Source: Chloroflexota bacterium
GTDB lineage: Bacteria; Chloroflexota; Dehalococcoidia; Tepidiformales; Tepidiformaceae
Length of the DNA stretch: 19,743 bases
Assembly (NCBI GenBank): GCA_963169135.1
Contig: CAUJEQ010000196.1
Span: 1 to 19,743, forward strand
Direction of reading: 5' to 3'
Shown: positions 1 through 6,144 of the stretch, in pieces
Position numbering within the stretch: the stretch's first letter is position 1
Layout of the letters: each line of letters opens with the position of its first letter
Notes under the pieces: generated by a model
Databases searched by the model: none
What the model saw: the letters and a program-made list of their open reading frames with translations, nothing else
What the model was told of the DNA's origin: nothing
Program-made: the position numbers and the translations under genes

Positions 1-450
1 CGCTACCAGCCCGGCGAAGGCGTCGTGTACGGCACTCCGAAGACGAAGAAGTCCCGTCGGACCATCGCCCTGTCCGCCGACACCGTCGCCATGCTCCGCG
101 ACCACCGCAAGCGCCAGGCGGCCAACCGCGACAAGTGGCGCACTGCCTGGTCGAACGATCACCACCTCGTCTTCACCAACGAAATCGGCGAGCCGCTCCC
201 GCTCGGCAGCTTCAACGCCCGTTTCAGCAAGATCGTCGCCGCCGCAGGCCTAACCCCGCTCCGCTTCCACGACCTCCGGCACACCCACGGCACGCTTCTC
301 GCTGCCGCCGGCATCAACCCGAAGGTCATCAGCGACCGCCTGGGACACAGCGACGTGAAGTTCACCCTGAACCGCTACGTCACCCCAACCATCGACCACC
401 AGCGCGCCGCCGCCGAGACCCTCTCAGCCCTGCTCAGGTCCGCCAAATAG
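1..450 (+). CDS. Tyrosine recombinase/phage-type integrase, C-terminal catalytic part (5' end outside window)
   Basis: The frame is open from the first base, so 149 residues of a longer protein are visible. They form most of the catalytic domain of a tyrosine site-specific recombinase. In order: a beta-hairpin region with TPKTKKSRRTIAL, the box II signature HDLRHTHGTLL (His90 and Arg93 of the visible fragment), LGHSD with His116, and the nucleophile Tyr126 in NRYVTP. The first catalytic arginine and the N-terminal SAM-like/core-binding domain must lie to the left of the window. Such proteins cut and rejoin DNA through a 3'-phosphotyrosine link to integrate or excise mobile elements. The C-terminus is complete and undamaged, so the gene may be functional. 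Its 3' end points at the non-mobile gene rex, as expected when an integrase sits at the end of its element. The family is clear; the type of element (phage, ICE or island) is not visible. Confidence 0.93.
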   Translation, partial: RYQPGEGVVYGTPKTKKSRRTIALSADTVAMLRDHRKRQAANRDKWRTAWSNDHHLVFTNEIGEPLPLGSFNARFSKIVAAAGLTPLRFHDLRHTHGTLLAAAGINPKVISDRLGHSDVKFTLNRYVTPTIDHQRAAAETLSALLRSAK

Positions 451-539
451 GCTCCCGCCCCGGAAACCATGGCACCAAATGGGCACCAACTGAGAAGATG
501 CCTTAGCAATCAAAACGCAATACTCAGATTCAAAACCGC
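451..539. other. Intergenic tail between integrase and rex; possible element/chromosome junction
   Basis: This stretch separates the stop of the integrase from the stop of the convergent rex gene. It is clearly richer in A and T (about 490-537) than its surroundings and holds no gene. It begins with a short direct repeat (471-489). No terminator hairpin with a T-run and no tRNA 3' end was found. An attachment site would be expected near here if the integrase belongs to an integrated element, but only one end lies in the window, so no att core can be defined. Confidence 0.4.
471..489. repeat. Short tandem direct repeat GGCACCAA x2
   Basis: GGCACCAA occurs at 471-478 and again at 482-489, a period of 11 bp (about one helical turn), 20 bp after the integrase stop codon. 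Paired short repeats beside an integrase can be arm-type or core-type recombinase sites, but the repeat is short and could be chance. Confidence 0.4.
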
Positions 540-1178
540 CTACCTAACCCCCGGCTCCGCCCGCTTGATGTAGAAGGTCATGCTCTGCATGGCGAGGACG
601 GGGTCGATGTGGCGGATGGAAACATCACGGGGCACGTGGGCGGTGATCGGAGCATAGTTGAGGATCGCCCGGATTCCCGCTTCCACCAGCCTGTCTACCA
701 CTCCCTGGGCTGCTGGCGCCGGCACCGCGACGATGCCGATATCGACTCGCGCGCTCTGCAAGAACGTGTCCAGTTCCTCGATGTCGTGGATCGTTACCCC
801 GCCCACCTGCCGGCCGACCACGTCGGGGCTCGCATCGAAGGCGGCCACGATTTCGAACCCTTGTGGCCCGAACCCGCCATACTCCGCGATCGCCTGGCCC
901 AGACGCCCTACGCCGACCAGGCACAACCGCCATTGCCTGTCGATACCCAGGATCTCGCGCAGCTTGTTTAGCAGGCTGGCGACGTTGTAGCCACGCCCCT
1001 GCTTCCCGAAACGCCCGAAGTAGCTGAGATCCTTCCGGATCTGAGCTGGCGTTACGTCCAGCAGCTCGCCGAGGGCCTGCGAGCTTACGACCGTCTCCCC
1101 GTGGGCCGCCAACTCGGCCAGGGCCCGCGCGTACACCGGCAATCGGTTGATGACGACTTCAGGGATCTCAAGGGTCAT
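540..1178 (-). CDS. rex: Redox-sensing transcriptional repressor Rex
   Basis: This 212-residue protein has the length and layout of Rex. An N-terminal winged-helix DNA-binding domain (about 1-80) begins IPEVVINRLPVYARAL and contains TPAQIRKDLSYFGRFGKQGRGY at 43-64, the recognition helix and wing typical of the family. A Rossmann fold follows, with the nucleotide-binding loop GVGRLG at 89-94 and a C-terminal swapped helix at the end. Rex dimers bind DNA when NAD+ is high and let go when NADH rises, so they control fermentative and respiratory genes in response to redox state. The ATG start agrees with the family N-terminus, but no Shine-Dalgarno is visible (the bases before ATG are CACAACCCTTT). 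The gene lies downstream of selA on the same strand with a 93-bp gap that holds its own promoter and a candidate Rex operator, so autoregulation is likely. Confidence 0.96.
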   Translation of the reverse strand: MTLEIPEVVINRLPVYARALAELAAHGETVVSSQALGELLDVTPAQIRKDLSYFGRFGKQGRGYNVASLLNKLREILGIDRQWRLCLVGVGRLGQAIAEYGGFGPQGFEIVAAFDASPDVVGRQVGGVTIHDIEELDTFLQSARVDIGIVAVPAPAAQGVVDRLVEAGIRAILNYAPITAHVPRDVSIRHIDPVLAMQSMTFYIKRAEPGVR

Positions 1179-1184
1179 AAAGGG

Positions 1185-1202
1185 TTGTGAAATCCGTAAC
1201 TT
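1185..1202. promoter_or_regulatory. Candidate Rex operator (ROP site) upstream of rex
   Basis: The plus strand reads TTGTGAAAT followed by CCGTAACTT. The known Rex consensus is TTGTGAAAT-ATTTCACAA. The left half matches all nine bases and the right half is degenerate (about 12 of 18 overall). The site lies just downstream of the rex -10 element, over the expected transcription start, where a bound repressor would block initiation. Binding by Rex is inferred from this match and position. Confidence 0.55.
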
Positions 1203-1209
1203 TCGCTGG

Positions 1210-1239
1210 ACTATAGTGCTCCGCGCGCGTTGGGGTCAA
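1210..1239 (-). promoter_or_regulatory. Sigma70-type promoter for rex
   Basis: Read on the minus strand, TTGACC (-35, 1234-1239; 5 of 6 consensus bases) is followed after 18 bp by TATAGT (-10, 1210-1215; 5 of 6). Transcription would begin near 1203, about 25 nt before the rex ATG. It is the best housekeeping-type promoter noticed in the window. It lies between selA and rex, so rex can be transcribed independently of selA. Confidence 0.7.
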
Positions 1240-1271
1240 TTCAGCGAAGCCATGGATTACACGCTGTTTGC

Positions 1272-2636
1272 CTATCCTCCGGAATCGCTTAACACGGCTG
1301 AAACCGCTTCATCCACCAGCCGGTCGTCAGCCGGTTCTACCGTTCGCGGATCCAGCAAGACCGCCCCGTTCTCGATGCGTCCGATCACGGGCGCCTGGCG
1401 CTCACGCAGACGGCGCGCCAGCCCGTCGGCGCCATCTGCGTGGGTTATCGCCGCGCACCACGTTTCCACACCCTGGCCCGGCAGCGAACCACCCCCGACC
1501 ATCGTCCTCGACCGCACAACCACTCCCCGTTCGCCTGCAGACCGAGCCCAGCGCCGCGCGCGCCTCCGCAACGAGGCGGGCTCCCGCCGAAGCATCTCCC
1601 AAACCGGTATCGCGGAGTCCTGCCGGCCAAGCACGTATTGCATCAAAGTCGCGTTCAACGCGGCGATGGTCAGCTTGTCCACACGCAGGGCTCTGGCGAG
1701 TGGATGCCGCCGGAGCTCTGCGACAAGCTCGCTCCTGCCCGCAATGATCCCGGACTGGGGGCCGCCAAGCAGCTTGTCGCCGCTGAACAGCGCCAGATCC
1801 GATCCCGCCGACAGGCTCTCCTGGACCGTCGGCTCGTGTGCCAACCCATACGCCCGCGTCTCCACAAGGCAGCCACTCCCGAGGTCGTCGATGAGCAGGA
1901 CCCCCCTCTGCCTCGCGACTTCCACGAGTTCGCCAACCGTGGGCTCGGCAGTGAACCCGACCACCTGGAAGTTTGATGTGTGCACTCGCAGGATCGCCGC
2001 TGTGTCCGCAGTGATGGCTGCCTCGTAATCGCTGGCGTAGGTCCGGTTCGTGGTCCCGACTTCGACCAGCCGCGCGCCGCTCTGCCGGAGCACGTCCGGT
2101 ATGCGAAACCCTCCCCCGATCTCGACTGCCTGCCCCCGCGAAACGATCACCTCGCGCCCCTGCCCGAACACCTGCAACACCATGAACAACGCCGCAGCGT
2201 TGTTATTCGCCACAAGCCCGTCCTCCGCCCCGGTCGCCCGCCGGATCATGTCGCGGAGGTGTTCGTGGCGGCTCCCGCGCATCCCCGTACCGAGGTCGAA
2301 CTCGAGGTTTGAGTACGCTCCCGCCTCAGCCATCGCTTCCAGCGCAGCCCGCCCGAGCGGAGCTCGCCCGAGATTCGTCTGGAGGATCACCCCCGAGGCG
2401 TTGACCACCCGCACGAGCGACGGGGCGAGCCGCCGTTCAATCACCATCCGGGTGCGCGACGCAAGCTCCTGGAGCGATGGCCGTGCTTCGGCGAGTGCGC
2501 TCTTACGAGCCTCTCCGAGCACTTCTCGGGCCGCCTCCGCGGCGAGCGTGCGCTCCGGGCCTGAAACGGGGAGCCCCGGCAGTGCGACCAGGATCGCATC
2601 GACGGACGGCAGGTTGCGGCGGGGGTCGCTGGTCAC
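1272..2636 (-). CDS. selA: L-seryl-tRNA(Sec) selenium transferase (selenocysteine synthase) SelA
   Basis: This 454-residue PLP enzyme converts seryl-tRNA(Sec) to selenocysteinyl-tRNA(Sec) using selenophosphate. Its length is usual for bacterial SelA. It has the SelA N-terminal segment (LPSVDAILVALPG), then VVNASGVILQTNLGRAPLG at 78-95, and the family's PLP-lysine motif SGDKLLGGPQSG with Lys288. The ID-DLGSG segment at 249-254 probably contacts the cofactor. The start is a GTG at 2634-2636 without a convincing ribosome-binding site; the family N-terminus supports it. SelA implies that the cell makes selenoproteins such as a Sec-containing formate dehydrogenase, but selB and selC are not in this window and no in-frame UGA was seen in the neighbouring genes. 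The gene is divergent from the aminotransferase gene and followed by rex. Confidence 0.95.
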   Translation of the reverse strand: MTSDPRRNLPSVDAILVALPGLPVSGPERTLAAEAAREVLGEARKSALAEARPSLQELASRTRMVIERRLAPSLVRVVNASGVILQTNLGRAPLGRAALEAMAEAGAYSNLEFDLGTGMRGSRHEHLRDMIRRATGAEDGLVANNNAAALFMVLQVFGQGREVIVSRGQAVEIGGGFRIPDVLRQSGARLVEVGTTNRTYASDYEAAITADTAAILRVHTSNFQVVGFTAEPTVGELVEVARQRGVLLIDDLGSGCLVETRAYGLAHEPTVQESLSAGSDLALFSGDKLLGGPQSGIIAGRSELVAELRRHPLARALRVDKLTIAALNATLMQYVLGRQDSAIPVWEMLRREPASLRRRARRWARSAGERGVVVRSRTMVGGGSLPGQGVETWCAAITHADGADGLARRLRERQAPVIGRIENGAVLLDPRTVEPADDRLVDEAVSAVLSDSGG

Positions 2637-2665
2637 GGGCGAAGTGTACCCCGCGCACGCCGGTA

Positions 2666-2691
2666 TCGATGGCTCAAAGGTGGGCCATCGA
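2666..2691. repeat. Perfect 8-bp inverted repeat in the selA/aminotransferase divergent region
   Basis: TCGATGGC at 2666-2673 is matched by GCCATCGA at 2684-2691 around a 10-base spacer. It sits 30 bp upstream of the selA GTG and about 90 bp upstream of the aminotransferase start. It could be an operator dyad or a hairpin in the selA leader. The rest of the 141-bp intergenic stretch (2637-2777) must hold two divergent promoters, but no box pair was convincing, and no tRNA(Sec) fold was seen. Confidence 0.5.
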
Positions 2692-2777
2692 ATCTACAAT
2701 CGGGCATATCCATCATCTTTGATTGACCATGCTGGGATAACCGTTGACGATAAGACCACCCTCTCTCGGAGACTCCT

Positions 2778-3866
2778 GTGAACCTGCGGATACCCGGACC
2801 GACACCCTGCCCGGAGGAGGTGCTGGCTGCCGGCGCGATGCAGATGATGAACCATCGCGGCCCCGAATTTGCCCAGATCCTCCGGCGCGTCACCGACGGA
2901 CTGAACTGGGTCTTCGGCAGTTCTACCGACGTCCTCTCCTTCACTACCTCCGGCACCGGCGGCCTCGAAGTCGCAATCGTCAACACGCTCAGCCCCGGCG
3001 ATCGCGTCCTCTCGGTCTCTATCGGCTCCTTCGGCGACCGCATCAAGAGCATCGCTAAAACGTACGGCGCCGACGTAGTCAGCTACGCCCTCGAATGGGG
3101 CGAAGCGGCCGACCCTGCCGTTGTGGGCAAGATGCTCGACGACGACGCCCGAATCAAGGCGGTGCTCGTTACCCACAACGAGACCTCGACCGGAGTTACC
3201 AACCCCCTGGAAGCGATCGCCAAAGAGGTTCGTGCCCGCGATCGGCTCATCATCGTCGACGCTGTCAGCAGCATGAGCTCGATCCCCTGCCCGGTTGAGC
3301 GCTGGGACCTGGATGTGGTCGTCAGCGGTTCGCAAAAGGGTTGGATGGTCCCGCCGGGCCTGGCCTTCGTCTACATGGGCGAGCGGGCATGGAAGGCCAA
3401 CGCCGATGCAAAGATGCCACGGTTTTACTTCGACGCCGCGAAGGCGAGGGACTCCCTCGAAAAGCTCCAGAACCCCTGGACGCCTGCGATGTCGATCTAC
3501 TACGCCATGGACAAGGCTTTCGAACTCATCCGTGCAGAGGGCCTCGAAGGTGTCTTCACCCGCCACGAGGCCATCGCCAACTACGCGCGCCAACGCGTGA
3601 AGGGGCTGGGCCTCAAGCTGGTTCCAGTGGATGAGAAGTTCGCTTCGAACACCGTCACCGCCGTCTGGTGGCCCGAGGGTGTCGATGGCAAGTCCATAAG
3701 CAAGCGCGCCCGTGAAGAGCACGGCATCGTCCTCGGCGGCGGGCAGGGCAAGCTCGATGGGAAGATCTTCCGTGTGGGCCATCTCGGCTGGGTGCAGCAG
3801 CACGAAGTCGCCGAAGCCCTCGACGTCGTAGAGAAGCTCCTCAGCGAGGCGAAGGCGAGCGTTTAG
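2778..3866 (+). CDS. Class V PLP aminotransferase (serine-pyruvate/alanine-glyoxylate type; probable phosphoserine aminotransferase role)
   Basis: This 362-residue protein is a fold-type I, class V aminotransferase. It opens with NLRIPGPTPCPEEVL, the family's substrate-binding N-terminus, and has the phosphate-binding loop SGTGGLE at 58-64, Asp161 in VDAVSS to contact the pyridine nitrogen, and the PLP lysine Lys187 in SGSQKGWMVPPG. The start is GTG, supported by GGAG six bases upstream. Close relatives are annotated as serine-pyruvate, serine-glyoxylate or alanine-glyoxylate transaminases. The next gene is serA. In several thermophilic and anaerobic bacteria a class V enzyme of this kind sits beside serA and is thought to take the place of SerC, converting 3-phosphohydroxypyruvate to phosphoserine. 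That role is inferred here from context. A palindrome after the stop may end its transcript. Confidence 0.9.
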   Translation: MNLRIPGPTPCPEEVLAAGAMQMMNHRGPEFAQILRRVTDGLNWVFGSSTDVLSFTTSGTGGLEVAIVNTLSPGDRVLSVSIGSFGDRIKSIAKTYGADVVSYALEWGEAADPAVVGKMLDDDARIKAVLVTHNETSTGVTNPLEAIAKEVRARDRLIIVDAVSSMSSIPCPVERWDLDVVVSGSQKGWMVPPGLAFVYMGERAWKANADAKMPRFYFDAAKARDSLEKLQNPWTPAMSIYYAMDKAFELIRAEGLEGVFTRHEAIANYARQRVKGLGLKLVPVDEKFASNTVTAVWWPEGVDGKSISKRAREEHGIVLGGGQGKLDGKIFRVGHLGWVQQHEVAEALDVVEKLLSEAKASV

Positions 3867-3895
3867 CGCTGGCCCCTCTACCTTGCCTCACTCCG

Positions 3896-3928
3896 AAGAG
3901 GTCCCATGCAATTTGCATGGGACCTCTT
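3896..3928. repeat. 33-bp perfect palindrome between aminotransferase and serA (operator and/or terminator)
   Basis: AAGAGGTCCCATGCAA (3896-3911) is followed by one T and its exact reverse complement (3913-3928). A 16-bp perfect arm is exceptional in this window. On RNA it would fold into a long hairpin followed by a weak U-rich tract (CUCUUUGCUC), so it could end the aminotransferase transcript. Its centre contains the CATGCA-N3-TGCATG core that recurs 28 bp downstream, so it may also, or mainly, be a protein-binding site. Confidence 0.75.
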
Positions 3929-3947
3929 TGCTCATGCATACTGCATG
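3905..3947. promoter_or_regulatory. Twin operator candidates, CATGCA-N3-TGCATG, upstream of HTH-serA
   Basis: Two 15-bp palindromes share the same half-sites: CATGCA-ATT-TGCATG at 3905-3919 and CATGCA-TAC-TGCATG at 3933-3947. Their centres are 28 bp apart, and the second ends four bases before the ATG at 3952. Paired dyads with conserved arms and variable spacers are the usual form of binding sites for dimeric Cro/C1-type regulators, and the adjacent gene encodes such a domain at its N-terminus. Binding by that domain is inferred. Confidence 0.6.
3913..3942 (+). promoter_or_regulatory. Weak candidate serA promoter overlapping both palindromes
   Basis: TTGCAT (3913-3918) and CATACT (3937-3942) are spaced by 18 bp and would start transcription within a few bases of the ATG at 3952. 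Both boxes are weak matches (3 of 6 and 4 of 6). No Shine-Dalgarno precedes 3952, so a leaderless or nearly leaderless mRNA would fit. If real, this promoter is covered by both palindromes and would be shut off by a protein bound there. Confidence 0.3.
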
Positions 3948-3951
3948 GCAC

Positions 3952-5721
3952 ATGGACGCTGCAGAGTTCGCTACCGCCCGTATCTCCCTCGGCCTCTCGC
4001 AATCCGCGATCGGCACCGCGCTGGGAGTCGACCAGGGCACCATCAGCCGCTGGGAGTCGGGCAAAGTCCGCATACCCGCTGCCATCGAACTCGCCCTCGC
4101 CACGCTCAAGGAGAATCTCGAACCCATGCCAGAGAACCGCCGACCGCGCATCCTGATCGCCGATCCCGTCGCACCTGAAGGCATAGAGATGCTGCGCGCC
4201 GCCGGCGATGTCGATGTGAATACCGGGCTCGCAGCAGACGCCCTCATCGCCATTATCGGTAACTACGACGCCCTCGTTGTCCGCAGTGAAACGAAAGTCA
4301 CGCGTCCCGTGATCGAGGCGGCAGCCCGCATGCAGGTCATCGGGCGCGCCGGCGTCGGCGTCGATAATATCGACCTCGACGCCGCCACCGAGCGCGGCGT
4401 CATCGTCGTGAATGCACCCCAGGGCAACACCATCGCCGCCGCCGAGCACACGCTTGCCCTCCTGATGGCACTCGCTCGCCACCTCCCCCAGGCCGATGCC
4501 TCGATGCGCTCGGGCAAATGGGACCGCAAGGACTACCTCGGCACCGAGATCCGCGGCAAGACACTCGGTATCGTCGGTCTCGGCAAGATCGGCTCGGAGG
4601 TTGCACGCCGCGCAGTCGCGATGGAGATGCGCGTACTCGCGCACGATCCCTTCGTGCCCGTGGAGCGCGTCCGCGCGCTCGGCGTGGAATCGGTCGACTT
4701 CGAGCAGCTCATCATGCTCTCGGACTTCATCACAGTGCATCCGCCCCTCACCGCGTCCACTCAGGGCATGATCGGCGAAGCTGAGATGGCGCGAATGAAA
4801 GATGGAGTCCGGCTGATCAACGTGGCCCGAGGGGGCATCATCGATGAAGCCGCCCTCGCGGCAGCAGTCGCGAGCGGGAAGGTCGGCGGGGCCGCCATCG
4901 ATGTCTTCACCGCCGAACCGCCCAAAGACAATCCTCTGATTGGCGACCCGCGCATCATCGTCACGCCGCACCTCGGCGCCTCCACCGCTGAAGCCCAGGA
5001 GCGCGTCGCGGTCGACGTGGCAGAGCAGATCGTTGAGGTGCTGGCGGGCAAGCCGGCCCGCTATGCGGTGAATGCCCCCATGCTCGCCCCGGAAACGCTC
5101 AAAGTCATCCAGCCCTACATGGCGGCCGCCGAACTACTCGGCAGCGTCGCCACGCAGCTGGTCACCGGCAAGCTCGAGTCCATCGAAATCGATTACTACG
5201 GCGAGATCGCCGAGCACGACATTACGCCGCTGCGCGCCTCGGTCATTCGCGGCCTGCTTCGCCCCATCAGCGAAGAGAACGTCAACATGGTCAACGCAAA
5301 CCTCGTTGCCCTCTCGCGTGGTTGGAACATCGAAGAGCGCAAGCGCACCTCGCACGATACGTTTCTCAACCTGATTCATGTGAAGGTGGGCACCACCGGG
5401 TCCGAAGTCACCGTCGGCGGCACGGTCGAACACGGTCACCCGACCATTGTCATCATCAATGGGCTCGACATGGACCTCGTGCCCGTACCCGGAACGTTCC
5501 TCCTCGCCTGCGACAACGAAGACCGTCCCGGCATGATCGGCCGCGTGGGCACGCTGCTCGGTGATTGGGACATCAACATCCAGTCGATGCAGGTTGGCCG
5601 CCACGGCCGGCGAGGCCGGGCGCTCATGGCCATCGCCGTCGACGAGAGCCCCACTCCTGAACAGCTCGATGCCATCGAGGCCATCGACGGCATCTACAAC
5701 GTTCGCCTGGTGCGCTTCTAA
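3952..5721 (+). CDS. serA: XRE-type HTH domain fused to D-3-phosphoglycerate dehydrogenase (SerA)
   Basis: From ATG 3952 the frame encodes 589 residues without a break. Residues 1-58 are a Cro/C1-type helix-turn-helix domain: MDAAEFATARISLGLSQSAI, then GVDQGTISRWESGKVRIP with the recognition helix. Residues 59-589 are a full-length type I phosphoglycerate dehydrogenase beginning MPENRRPRILIADP. It has the NAD-binding loop GLGKIGS, the catalytic set Arg (NVARGG), Glu (TAEPP) and His (TPHLGAST), an ASB domain, and a C-terminal ACT domain (DRPGMIGRVGTLLGDWDINIQSM). It oxidises 3-phosphoglycerate in the first committed step of serine synthesis; ACT domains usually bind serine. An internal ATG at 4126, with AAGGAG at 4108-4113 (12-nt spacing, rather long), could also yield a normal 531-residue SerA. 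An in-frame TTG at 3883 was not chosen because it would run through the palindrome. The enzyme call is secure; a regulatory role for the HTH is inferred. Confidence 0.92.
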   Translation: MDAAEFATARISLGLSQSAIGTALGVDQGTISRWESGKVRIPAAIELALATLKENLEPMPENRRPRILIADPVAPEGIEMLRAAGDVDVNTGLAADALIAIIGNYDALVVRSETKVTRPVIEAAARMQVIGRAGVGVDNIDLDAATERGVIVVNAPQGNTIAAAEHTLALLMALARHLPQADASMRSGKWDRKDYLGTEIRGKTLGIVGLGKIGSEVARRAVAMEMRVLAHDPFVPVERVRALGVESVDFEQLIMLSDFITVHPPLTASTQGMIGEAEMARMKDGVRLINVARGGIIDEAALAAAVASGKVGGAAIDVFTAEPPKDNPLIGDPRIIVTPHLGASTAEAQERVAVDVAEQIVEVLAGKPARYAVNAPMLAPETLKVIQPYMAAAELLGSVATQLVTGKLESIEIDYYGEIAEHDITPLRASVIRGLLRPISEENVNMVNANLVALSRGWNIEERKRTSHDTFLNLIHVKVGTTGSEVTVGGTVEHGHPTIVIINGLDMDLVPVPGTFLLACDNEDRPGMIGRVGTLLGDWDINIQSMQVGRHGRRGRALMAIAVDESPTPEQLDAIEAIDGIYNVRLVRF

Positions 5722-6065
5722 CCCGCGAGCAACCAGGCGCGTGCCTCGCCGAGGTCACTGAACACGCTTGCCGTCAAACCCTCGCGGACGCCCGCAAGCT
5801 GCAGCACCTGCCGGTTGAACCCGAACATCGCGGGCCTTGGGGCGTAGACCGCCACCTTCACGCCCGCCGCTTCCTGCAGCCGCGCCGCCGTCGCGAGCGA
5901 CATCGAGTCGAGCCGCACTTCAGTCACGCCGGAATAGTCGACCAGCACCCGGCGGACGTCGCCAACGCGCGTGACGACCGCATCGTCGATGACGAGGTCC
6001 TCATCGATGACGCCCTCGAGGCGTATTTCCAGGTGCGTCAAGCGATCGACAAACTGGTACGGCAC
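5718..6065 (-). CDS. Small STAS-like domain protein
   Basis: About 115 residues, with an alternating strand/helix pattern like STAS (SpoIIAA-type) domains: LTHLEIRLEGVIDEDL, then VRRVLVDYSGVTEVRLDSMSLATAARLQ, then VKVAVYAPRPAMFGF and a final EARAWLLAG helix. Classical STAS proteins act in sigma-factor or stressosome switching through a phosphorylated serine in a DSSG motif. Here the corresponding stretch reads RLDSMS, so that switch is uncertain. I chose GTG 6063-6065 because GGGAG lies four bases upstream and the protein then begins MPYQF; an ATG at 6093-6095 would add ten Gly/Arg-rich residues. Its stop codon overlaps that of serA on the other strand. It lies 79 bp downstream of the acyl-CoA dehydrogenase on the same strand and could share its transcript. 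Family assignment is moderate; no specific function can be named. Confidence 0.6.
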   Translation of the reverse strand: MPYQFVDRLTHLEIRLEGVIDEDLVIDDAVVTRVGDVRRVLVDYSGVTEVRLDSMSLATAARLQEAAGVKVAVYAPRPAMFGFNRQVLQLAGVREGLTASVFSDLGEARAWLLAG

Positions 6066-6144
6066 GCGTCTCCCGCCCCCATCCCGGGGTTGCATTCAGT
6101 GTACGCGTTCCTGGCGAGACTACGCCGGGCGAACCGCCCGTTCC

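Noticed and set aside
2637..2777. tRNA(Sec) gene (selC) near selA
   Set aside because: No cloverleaf with a long variable arm or GGTTCGA T-loop was found here or in the other intergenic gaps; only the 8-bp dyad is present.
3883..3951. TTG start at 3883 for the HTH-serA gene, adding 23 residues
   Set aside because: It has no ribosome-binding site and would translate through the perfect palindrome. The HTH domain begins naturally at ATG 3952.
2694..4971. Two long minus-strand open frames opposite the aminotransferase and serA (2694-3803 and 3841-4971)
   Set aside because: Both lie antisense to genes with clear catalytic motifs and have no recognisable domain.
6126..6140. Small hairpin CGGGCG-AAC-CGCCCG between the acyl-CoA dehydrogenase and the STAS gene as a terminator
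   Set aside because: The stem is only 6 bp with a 3-base loop and no T-run follows; such hairpins arise readily in GC-rich sequence.
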